NCBI RefSeq assembly: GCF_014042345.1
Contig: NZ_JACEZT010000012.1
Span: 1-64,000 of the forward strand
Direction of reading: 5' to 3'
From: Rugamonas brunnea
GTDB taxonomy: Bacteria > Pseudomonadota > Gammaproteobacteria > Burkholderiales > Burkholderiaceae_D
Length of the DNA stretch: 64,000 nt
Shown here one piece after another: positions 9,291-16,388 of this stretch. The translations under genes and the position numbers were made by a program. The first letter of the stretch is position 1; the number at the start of each line of letters is the position of its first letter. Below the pieces are notes generated by a model. It did no database searches, was not told the origin of the DNA, and saw nothing but the letters and a program-made list of their open reading frames with translations.

Positions 9291-10112
9291 ATGGCAAAGT
9301 CGCAGTGGCGTGAGGCGGGTGTGGGGCTGGTGGTGCCGGCCCTGGTGATCGCAGTGTGGCAGGCCGCGGCCTCGCTGGGCTGGGTCAACCCGCAGGTGCT
9401 GCCGTCGCCGTGGGCGGTGGTGCACAAGTGGTTCGAGTACCTGCTGCCGTTGCAGCCCTACGACCCGGCCGCCGGCAGCTGGCTGCGCTGGGCCTTCTCG
9501 GGCGAGCTGATCGGCGACGCCATGGGCAGCTTGTACCGCGTCATCGTCGGCTTCGTCGTGGGCGCGGGGCTGGCCCTGCCGCTGGGGCTGGCCATGGGCG
9601 CCAGTCCGCGCGTGCATGCCTGGCTCAATCCGCTGGTGCAGCTGCTGCGGCCCATCCCGCCGATCGCCTATATTCCGCTGTCCATCCTGTGGTTCGGGCT
9701 CGGTAATCCGCCGGCCGTGTTCCTGATCGCGCTGGGCGCCTTCTTCCCGGTGCTGATGAACACCATCGCCGGGGTGCGCCAGGTGGACGGGATTTATATC
9801 CGCGCGGCCCGCAACCTGGGCGCCTCGGGCACCACCATGTTCGTGCGCGTGATGCTGCCGGCCGCCGTGCCTTATATCTTGTCGGGGGTGCGGATCGGGA
9901 TCGGCACGGCGTTCATCGTCGTGATCGTGTCGGAAATGATCGCCGTCAACAATGGCCTCGGTTTCCGCATCCTGGAGGCGCGCGAATACTTCTGGTCCGA
10001 TAAGATCATCGCCGGCATGATCAGCATCGGCCTGATCGGTCTCGGCATCGACGTGCTGATGAACCGGCTGAACAACCACCTGCTGCGCTGGCACCGCGGC
10101 CTCGATAACTGA
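9291..10112 (+). CDS. ABC transporter permease (SsuC/TauC-like)
   Basis: This is the inner-membrane permease of the importer, 273 residues with about six membrane helices. The cytoplasmic EAA-type loop, which docks the ATPase, is visible as IRAARNLGASGTTMF. Two ATGs are possible. The one at 9291 is preferred because the AGAGGGG ribosome site ends six bases before it, while it abuts the ATG at 9285. It lies 12 bases after the binding-protein stop and 13 before the ATPase gene. Confidence 0.88.
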   Translation: MAKSQWREAGVGLVVPALVIAVWQAAASLGWVNPQVLPSPWAVVHKWFEYLLPLQPYDPAAGSWLRWAFSGELIGDAMGSLYRVIVGFVVGAGLALPLGLAMGASPRVHAWLNPLVQLLRPIPPIAYIPLSILWFGLGNPPAVFLIALGAFFPVLMNTIAGVRQVDGIYIRAARNLGASGTTMFVRVMLPAAVPYILSGVRIGIGTAFIVVIVSEMIAVNNGLGFRILEAREYFWSDKIIAGMISIGLIGLGIDVLMNRLNNHLLRWHRGLDN

Positions 10113-10125
10113 GCCTCTAATATAT

Positions 10126-10944
10126 ATGAGCGACATGCGTAGTAGCGGCGACGCCCCCCACATCGTGGTCAGCCACGTCGACAAGGTCTTTCCCGGCGCG
10201 GGCCGGGAAGTGGTGGCGCTGCGCGACATCAACCTGGAGATCCCGCGCGGCCAGTTCGTCTGCCTGCTGGGGCCGTCCGGCTGCGGCAAGTCGACCCTGC
10301 TCAACGCCGTGGCCGGCTTCGCCCTGCCCAGCGCCGGCAGCATCACGGCCGACGGCCAGCCCGTCACGGGGCCGGGGCCGGCGCGCGGCATGGTGTTCCA
10401 GGAATACGCGCTGTTCCCGTGGATGACGGTGGCCGACAACATCGCCTTCGGGCTGGAGATCAAGGGCCAGCCCAAGGCGGACATCGCGGCCACGGTGGAC
10501 CGGCTGCTGGCCATGCTGTCGCTCGGTGAATTCCGCCACCGCTATCCCAAGGATTTGTCGGGCGGCATGCGCCAGCGGGTGGCCATCGCGCGCGTGCTGG
10601 CGCTCGATTCGCCCATCATGCTGATGGACGAGCCGTTCGGCGCATTGGACGCGCTGACCCGGCGCAACCTGCAGGACGAGTTGCTGCGCATCTGGTCCGA
10701 GCTGAAGAAGACCATCCTGTTCGTCACCCACAGCATCGAGGAAGCGATCTACCTGGCCGACCGCATCATCGTCATGACCTACCGGCCCGGCACCGTCAAG
10801 CGCGACCTGCTGGTGGACCTGCCGCGCCTGCGCGACCCGGCCGCGCCCGAGTTCAACGCCCTCAAGCGCGAACTGGGCCAGCTGGTGATGGAGGAACAGC
10901 AGCGCCACCACAACGATGAAATCCGCGTGGCGGCCATCGACTGA
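10126..10944 (+). CDS. ABC transporter ATPase (SsuB/TauB-like)
   Basis: This is the cytosolic ATPase of the importer, 272 residues. It shows Walker A GPSGCGKST, the Q-loop segment VFQEYALFPW, the signature LSGGMRQR, Walker B IMLMDEPFGALD and the switch histidine in FVTHSIEEA. It is the last gene of the operon. No regulator or desulfonating enzyme lies beside it, so the importer's substrate stays open. The three genes sit between ffh and ypjD, which may mark an insertion into an otherwise conserved neighbourhood. Confidence 0.92.
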   Translation: MSDMRSSGDAPHIVVSHVDKVFPGAGREVVALRDINLEIPRGQFVCLLGPSGCGKSTLLNAVAGFALPSAGSITADGQPVTGPGPARGMVFQEYALFPWMTVADNIAFGLEIKGQPKADIAATVDRLLAMLSLGEFRHRYPKDLSGGMRQRVAIARVLALDSPIMLMDEPFGALDALTRRNLQDELLRIWSELKKTILFVTHSIEEAIYLADRIIVMTYRPGTVKRDLLVDLPRLRDPAAPEFNALKRELGQLVMEEQQRHHNDEIRVAAID

Positions 10945-11072
10945 ACGCCGGCTTCCGGCGGGGCCCATGCCGCCGGCGGGCGGAGCGCCCCTTCCGTAAC
11001 CGGCATACGCCCCCCATATCTTGAGACTTCCCTCGGGCCGGTTTCAGCCCGCCATGGTGTAAACTGACCGCT

Positions 11073-11879
11073 ATGCAGACTTACTTCCTCATCTCAGCCG
11101 CCGTGCTGTACCTCGTGTGCGCCTTGCTGCCGTCGCGGCAGGGGCCGTTGATCGCCACCCTCACGGCCGTCGCCTGGCTGCTCCATGGCGTGACCCTGTG
11201 GTTCGAAGTGACGGCGCCCGGTTCGCTGCGCATCGGTTTCGCCGCCATGCTGTCGGCCGCGCTGTGGGTGTCGGTGGCGGCCTACTGGCTGGAGAACCGC
11301 AATTACAGCCTGGACGGCCTGCGGCGCATGGTCATGCCCAGCGCGGCCGTGGCCGTTGCGCTGGAGGCGCTCTTTCCCGGCAACCTGGTCGCCCTCGAAG
11401 GCAAGTCCGTCATGTTCGGCTGGCACATCGCCATCGCCACGCTGGCCTACAGCACGCTCACCATCGCCGCCTTCCACGCCGTGCTGATGGCGCTGCAGGA
11501 ATCGCGGCTGCACACGCGCACCGCGGCTGGTGGCGGCTTCCTGGCCAGCGCGCTGGACCAGTTGCCGGCCCTGCTGACGATGGAAAAACTGCTGTTCCGC
11601 ATGATAGGCTTCGGTTTTATCCTGCTGAGCCTGACCGTGTTGTCGGGCATCGTGTTTTCTGAACAACTGTTTGGCCAGGCCCTGAAGTGGGACCACAAGT
11701 CCGTGTTCACGCTCATGTCCTGGCTGCTGTTCGCCGCGCTGCTGGCGGGCCGCCGCTTCCGTGGCTGGCGCGGCAAGACGGCGCTGACCTTCACGCTGGC
11801 CGGATTCGCCACCTTGTTGCTGGCCTACGTCGGCAGCCGTTTCGTATTTGAAGTCGTTTTACATCGGGGATTTGTTTGA
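11073..11879 (+). CDS. CcsA/YpjD-type cytochrome c assembly membrane protein
   Basis: This is an inner-membrane protein of 268 residues with about eight hydrophobic helices, related to CcsA/ResC and E. coli YpjD. CcsA proteins handle heme for cytochrome c maturation. Relatives conserve histidines and a tryptophan-rich segment, and here FGWHIAIATLAYS and KWDHKSVFT supply candidate heme-facing histidines. The YpjD branch lacks the full WWD motif and its exact job is not settled. The stop overlaps the start of the PP0621 gene. Confidence 0.87.
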   Translation: MQTYFLISAAVLYLVCALLPSRQGPLIATLTAVAWLLHGVTLWFEVTAPGSLRIGFAAMLSAALWVSVAAYWLENRNYSLDGLRRMVMPSAAVAVALEALFPGNLVALEGKSVMFGWHIAIATLAYSTLTIAAFHAVLMALQESRLHTRTAAGGGFLASALDQLPALLTMEKLLFRMIGFGFILLSLTVLSGIVFSEQLFGQALKWDHKSVFTLMSWLLFAALLAGRRFRGWRGKTALTFTLAGFATLLLAYVGSRFVFEVVLHRGFV

Positions 11880-12154
11880 TGAGTCGTCTTTTGTTCTGGC
11901 TGGCGCTGGCGTTCCTGGTGCTGTTCGCCATCCGCAGCAAGCTGCGCGAGCTGCAGGGCGGCCAGCGCCCGCCTGAACCGCGCCAGCCCGGGCGTCCCGC
12001 CGCCCGGCCGGCCGCCCGTGGCCGCACCAACGCGGAAGTGGAAACCATGTTGTGCTGCGCCCATTGCGGCATCTATTACCCCGCCTCGGAAACGGTGCAG
12101 GCTGGCGGCCGCGATTATTGCTGCGCGGCCCACGCCAGCCTGCCGGCCGCCTGA
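11879..12154 (+). CDS. PP0621 family protein
   Basis: This short protein of 91 residues has an N-terminal membrane anchor (about residues 4-20), a Pro/Arg-rich spacer and a C-terminal metal-binding-like patch: MLCCAHCGIYYP, then a later CC pair (YCCAAH). It matches the PP0621 family, which is of unknown function. The start ATGA overlaps the stop of the preceding gene by one base, showing translational coupling. It sits directly before pilS, the usual place for this family in related bacteria. The cysteines could bind zinc, but that is a guess. Confidence 0.78.
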   Translation: MSRLLFWLALAFLVLFAIRSKLRELQGGQRPPEPRQPGRPAARPAARGRTNAEVETMLCCAHCGIYYPASETVQAGGRDYCCAAHASLPAA

Positions 12155-12157
12155 GTA

Positions 12158-13885
12158 GTGACCGCCTCCCTGCCAGCGCTGGCGGCTGACACGCGCGCGA
12201 CCCGCGCCACCTTCTGGCGTTCGTTGCAGACGCTGAATGGCACGCGCGTGGTGATCGCGCTGGTGCTGCTGGCCTACCTGAGCGTGGACAGCCGCGGCCT
12301 GCGCGCGGCCGGCCAGTTCTTCTACGGCGAAGTGTGCCTCGGCTATCTGCTGGTGGCGCTGGCGTTCGCGCTGATGACGTTGTATGTCCGGCGCCGCTTC
12401 CTGCTGCAACTGATGTCGCAGATCGCCTGCGACCTGGCCATCATCTCGCTGCTCTACATCGCCGCCGGCGGCGTGCGCAGCGGGCTGGCCATCCTCTACC
12501 TGTTCCCGCTGGCCGGCACGGCCATCCTGGCGCCGCTGGTGCTGGCGCTGTTCTGCACGGCGCTGGTCACGCTGTTCCTGCTCGGCGAAAGCGGCTGGCG
12601 CATGCTGCTGATGGAAGGCGACATGGTGGTGCTGCAGGCCGGCCTGTACGGCGCCGCCTTCTTCGCCACCGTGTGGGTGGTCAACCGCATGGCCGCCCGC
12701 CTGATCGGACAGGAGGAACTGGCCATCGAGCGCGGCATCGAGATTGGCGTGCAGCAAGCCGTGAACCGCCTGGTGATGGCCAACGTCGGCGACGGCATCC
12801 TGGTGGTCGACCCGCAAGGCCAGGTGTTCGCCGGCAACCCGGCTGCCCAGCAGATGCTGGGGCTGGCCGGCCCGGACCTGCGTTTCCGCCTGGGCGAGGT
12901 GGCGGCCCTGCGGCCGCTGGCGCAAGCCTACGAGGACTGGCTGGCCGATCCCGCCCAGGGTACGGCCTATGTCACCATCAAGCCCGGCGCCGAGCCGGCG
13001 CTGGACGGGCTGCCGGCGGCCGGCAGCGGCCGCCCCGACCTGGCCGCCCACTTGCAGGCCCGCTTCGCGGCCGTGGACACGGACGGCCTGGGCACGGAGC
13101 GCAGCGTGATCTTCCTGCAGGACGTGACCGGCATCGAGAACCAGGCCCAGCAACTGAAGCTGGCCTCCATGGGCCGGCTCACGGCCAGCATCGCGCACGA
13201 GGTGCGCAACCCGCTGTCGGCCATCGGCCACGCCACGGCCCTGCTGGCTGAGGACCTCGACAGCACCGTGCACCTGCGCCTGCTCAAGATCGTGGGCGAC
13301 AACGTGAGCCGGGTCAACCGCATGGTGGAGGACATCCTGCAGTTGTCGCGCAAGGTGCAGCCGCACGGCGAACCGCTGGCGCTGGACCAGTTCCTGGCCG
13401 AACTGAAGACGGAATTCGACGAAACTCACGGCCTGCCCGCCGATGTGCTGGCGCTGACGGCCACGCCCGGCACGCTGGTGCGCTTCGACAGCCTGCACCT
13501 GCGCGAAGTGGTGCTCAACCTGCTCAACAACGCCGTGCGCTACGCCAGCGGGGCGCCGGCCAGCATCCGCCTGACGCTGGTGACGGGCCGCGCGCGCCGC
13601 CTGGAACTGCATGTGCAGGACGACGGCCCTGGCATCTCGGCCGAAGTGCGGGCCCATTTATTCGAGCCGTTCTACACCACCTCCAGCAAGGGCACGGGGC
13701 TGGGGCTGTATCTGGCGCGTGAATTGTGTTTGAATAACGAAGCCATGCTCGACTATGAATACCGCTTCGAGCCGGCGCCCGGTCCGGACGGCATGCCCCG
13801 TTCCAGCGGGCGGTTTGTGATCACCTTCGCCCGGCCGGCGGCCGCGCCCGCCGTTCCTGCGGTCGGCCAGGCCAGTCCGTCATAA
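12158..13885 (+). CDS. pilS: Sensor histidine kinase PilS
   Basis: PilS is the membrane sensor kinase that controls type IV pilin transcription through PilR. The 575 residues start with about six membrane helices (roughly residues 25-185), then a PAS-like region starting near NVGDGILVVDPQG, the phosphorylated histidine H347 in SIAHEVRNPLSAIGHA, and the ATPase domain with N-box LNLLNNAVRYA, DDGPGIS and GTGLGLYLA. Translation begins at GTG 12158, three bases after the PP0621 stop. pilR follows by 15 bases. The assignment to PilS rather than another NtrB-like sensor rests on the six-helix N-terminus and the pilR-ampD neighbours. Confidence 0.88.
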   Translation: MTASLPALAADTRATRATFWRSLQTLNGTRVVIALVLLAYLSVDSRGLRAAGQFFYGEVCLGYLLVALAFALMTLYVRRRFLLQLMSQIACDLAIISLLYIAAGGVRSGLAILYLFPLAGTAILAPLVLALFCTALVTLFLLGESGWRMLLMEGDMVVLQAGLYGAAFFATVWVVNRMAARLIGQEELAIERGIEIGVQQAVNRLVMANVGDGILVVDPQGQVFAGNPAAQQMLGLAGPDLRFRLGEVAALRPLAQAYEDWLADPAQGTAYVTIKPGAEPALDGLPAAGSGRPDLAAHLQARFAAVDTDGLGTERSVIFLQDVTGIENQAQQLKLASMGRLTASIAHEVRNPLSAIGHATALLAEDLDSTVHLRLLKIVGDNVSRVNRMVEDILQLSRKVQPHGEPLALDQFLAELKTEFDETHGLPADVLALTATPGTLVRFDSLHLREVVLNLLNNAVRYASGAPASIRLTLVTGRARRLELHVQDDGPGISAEVRAHLFEPFYTTSSKGTGLGLYLARELCLNNEAMLDYEYRFEPAPGPDGMPRSSGRFVITFARPAAAPAVPAVGQASPS

Positions 13886-13900
13886 CAGAAAGGCAGTTGC

Positions 13901-15472
13901 ATGAGTGTCCCCCGTGTGCTGGTCGTCGACGATGAAGCCGATCTGCGCGAACTGCTGGAAATCACCCTGCTCAAGATGGGGCTGGACGTGGACAGCGCCG
14001 CCACCCTGGCCGAGGCGCGCGCCTGCCTCGCGCGCACGGAATACGCGCTTGTGCTGACCGACATGCGCCTGCCCGACGGGCTGGGGCTGGAACTGGTGCG
14101 CGAAGTGTGCGCCGCCTATAAGAATACGCCGATCGCCGTCGTCACGGCCTTTGGCAGTGCCGACAACGCCGTGGTGGCGCTCAAGGCCGGCGCCTTCGAT
14201 TACGTCTCCAAGCCGGTGGCGCTGGACCAGCTGCGCATCATGGTGCAGTCGGCCCTGCGGCTCAACGTGCCGGCGCCCGGCCAGGCGGCCAGCGCCGGCC
14301 AGCCGGCCAGCCGGCTCAAGGGCACCTCGGCCGTGATCCAGGCCTTGCGGGCCCAGATCGCCCGGCTGGCCCGTTCGATGGCGCCGATCGCCATCACGGG
14401 CGAATCGGGCAGCGGCAAGGAACTGGCCGCGCGCGAGATCCACGCCCAGAGTTCGCGCGCCGGCAAACCGTTCGTGGCCGTCAACTGCGGCGCCATTCCC
14501 GAGGCGCTGATGGAGGCCGAGTTCTTCGGCTACCGCAAGGGCGCGTTCACCGGCGCGGCCGACGAGCGCGACGGCTTCTTCCAGGCCGCCAACGGCGGCA
14601 CGCTGATGCTCGACGAGGTGGCCGACCTGCCGCTGGCCATGCAGGTCAAGCTGCTGCGCGCGATCCAGGAGCGGCGCGTGCGCAAGATCGGCGCCACCAC
14701 CGAGGAACCGGTCGACGTGCGCATCATCAGCGCCACCCACAAAAACCTGGCCCAGTGCGTGGAGCAGGGCAGCTTCCGCCAGGACTTGTTCTACCGGCTG
14801 AACGTGATCGAGCTGTGCCTGCCGCCGCTGCGCGAACGGCTCGACGACCTGGAGCCGCTGACGGACGCCATCCTCGAACGGCTGGGCACCTTTGAACACA
14901 AGGTGGTGCTGGGGCCGGGCGTACTGGAGGCGCTGCGCGGCTACAGCTTCCCCGGCAATGTGCGCGAGCTGGAAAACATCCTGGAGCGGGCGCTGGCCTT
15001 TGCCGACGACGGCGTGATCGAGGTCGGCGACCTGGCCCTGAAGGGCGCGAAGATGGTGGAGGCGGTGGTGCCGCTGCCGTCGCCCACGCCCGGCTTTGCC
15101 CAGCAACTGGCGGCCACCGAGGCGGCCGCGTTCGGACTCGATGGCAGCGTCGCCCGCTCCACGCCGGATGGTGCGGCGGCCATGCCGCCTGCATCTGCTG
15201 CCGCTTCGTCTCCCATGCCGGCGGCGGGTGCCGCGCTGGGCGCGGCGGCGGTGGCGATGGCGTCGGGCGGCGCCACCATGGCCTTGCCCCACCTCGATGC
15301 GCTGCCGGCCAACCTGCCCGAATACCTGAACCAGATCGAGCGCGACATCATCCAGCGGGCGCTGGCCCAGACCCAGTACAACCGCACCCAGGCGGCCCAA
15401 CTGCTGGGCATCAGCTTCCGGCAGCTGCGCTACCAGATGCAAAAGCTCAATATCCAGGAGCCGGAGGCGTGA
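13901..15472 (+). CDS. pilR: Sigma-54 response regulator PilR
   Basis: PilR is the DNA-binding partner of PilS and activates sigma-54 promoters such as pilA. The 523 residues hold a receiver domain with phospho-acceptor D54, an AAA+ domain (GESGSGKE, then GAFTGA, which contacts sigma-54), and a C-terminal Fis-type helix-turn-helix (YNRTQAAQLLGISFRQLRYQ). An unusually long Ala/Met/Pro-rich linker of about 60 residues separates the AAA+ and DNA-binding parts. The ribosome site AGAAAGG precedes the ATG. Its stop overlaps the GTG start of ampD. Confidence 0.92.
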   Translation: MSVPRVLVVDDEADLRELLEITLLKMGLDVDSAATLAEARACLARTEYALVLTDMRLPDGLGLELVREVCAAYKNTPIAVVTAFGSADNAVVALKAGAFDYVSKPVALDQLRIMVQSALRLNVPAPGQAASAGQPASRLKGTSAVIQALRAQIARLARSMAPIAITGESGSGKELAAREIHAQSSRAGKPFVAVNCGAIPEALMEAEFFGYRKGAFTGAADERDGFFQAANGGTLMLDEVADLPLAMQVKLLRAIQERRVRKIGATTEEPVDVRIISATHKNLAQCVEQGSFRQDLFYRLNVIELCLPPLRERLDDLEPLTDAILERLGTFEHKVVLGPGVLEALRGYSFPGNVRELENILERALAFADDGVIEVGDLALKGAKMVEAVVPLPSPTPGFAQQLAATEAAAFGLDGSVARSTPDGAAAMPPASAAASSPMPAAGAALGAAAVAMASGGATMALPHLDALPANLPEYLNQIERDIIQRALAQTQYNRTQAAQLLGISFRQLRYQMQKLNIQEPEA

Positions 15473-16119
15473 CCGCGCCGCATTTTGTGCTGGACCCGGA
15501 CGGCTGGTGCCGCGGCGCCCAGCGCTACGACTCGCCCCACGCCGACGCCCGTCCGGACGGCACGGCCGTCACGCTGCTGGTGGTCCACAATATCAGCCTG
15601 CCGGCCGGCCAGTTTGGCACGCCCCACGTGTCCGACTTGTTTACCGGCCGCTTGGACTATAATGCCGATCCCGCGTTTGCGGACTTGCGCGGCTTGCGCG
15701 TGTCGAGCCACTTCCTGGTGCGGCGCGACGGCCGCGTGATCCAGTACGTGTCCGGCGACGCGCGCGCCTGGCACGCGGGCCAGTCGGTGTTCCAGGGACG
15801 GCCGGCCTGCAACGATTTTTCGATCGGGATCGAGCTGGAGGGCACGGACACGCTGCCGTTCGCGCCGGCCCAGTACGAGGCGCTGGCGGCGCTGACGCTG
15901 GCCCTGCAGCAACGCTATCCCTTGACCGATGTGCAAGGCCACCAGCACATCGCGCCGGGCCGCAAGACCGACCCCGGACCGTTGTTTAGTTGGCAGAAAT
16001 ATATTGAAATCTGGGGCCGTCTGCTGAAGGAAAAGGCAGCCGGGCAGGTGGGGTTAGTACCTGCTTACCGGCAACTGCGCTTCCCTGTAGGCGTTCCAGA
16101 AAGTCAACCGAAAAATTGA
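15469..16119 (+). CDS. ampD: 1,6-anhydro-N-acetylmuramyl-L-alanine amidase AmpD
   Basis: AmpD is a cytosolic zinc amidase that cuts the stem peptide from anhydro-muropeptides during cell-wall recycling, which in many bacteria also keeps AmpR-dependent beta-lactamase low. The 216 residues show the three zinc ligands: H in VVHNISLP, H in GHQHIAPGRK, and D in KTDPG. The family's WHAG segment is also present. The last 30 residues extend past the usual end of about 187. Translation starts at GTG 15469, overlapping the pilR stop by four bases, so the gene is coupled to pilSR although its task is unrelated. Confidence 0.94.
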   Translation: MTAPHFVLDPDGWCRGAQRYDSPHADARPDGTAVTLLVVHNISLPAGQFGTPHVSDLFTGRLDYNADPAFADLRGLRVSSHFLVRRDGRVIQYVSGDARAWHAGQSVFQGRPACNDFSIGIELEGTDTLPFAPAQYEALAALTLALQQRYPLTDVQGHQHIAPGRKTDPGPLFSWQKYIEIWGRLLKEKAAGQVGLVPAYRQLRFPVGVPESQPKN

Positions 16120-16140
16120 TCTGAAATAAAAAATTTCCAC

Positions 16141-16169
16141 TTGCCGTGCCCCATGCTGACCACTACAAT
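16141..16169 (+). promoter_or_regulatory. Sigma-70 promoter of nrdAB
   Basis: A TTGCCG -35 box at 16141-16146 is followed after exactly 17 bases by a TACAAT -10 box at 16164-16169, both close to consensus. It lies 220 bases before nrdA, and its -10 box is covered by the first NrdR-like box. Confidence 0.7.
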
Positions 16170-16175
16170 CAGTGT
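16160..16175 (+). promoter_or_regulatory. NrdR-like box 1
   Basis: The sequence CCACTACAATCAGTGT resembles the palindromic NrdR consensus (ACACTATATATAGTGT): CACTA in the left half and AGTG in the right. It overlaps the -10 box of the predicted nrdAB promoter, as expected for repression. Confidence 0.7.
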
Positions 16176-16190
16176 ATCGAATAAGCTGAT

Positions 16191-16206
16191 TCACTAAATG
16201 TAGTGG
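16191..16206 (+). promoter_or_regulatory. NrdR-like box 2
   Basis: TCACTAAATGTAGTGG has perfect CACTA/TAGTG half-sites. It starts 31 bases after box 1, about three helical turns, which is the classic spacing of paired NrdR sites on one face of the DNA. Confidence 0.75.
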
Positions 16207-16388
16207 TATCTCAAGTTCCAGGTTCCAAGCGGTATCGGCCTCGGTCCACCAGCATCAGGAACCCTTATTCACCCTTTGTGTCGCTGTAACACCAGCCGGA
16301 ACACCAGGCTGGCCGCTTCATTTTGGCCTTTTTTTATACAAACACACGCCGCGCAGCCATGACTGCACGCTGTTATCGGGGAGCTTAA

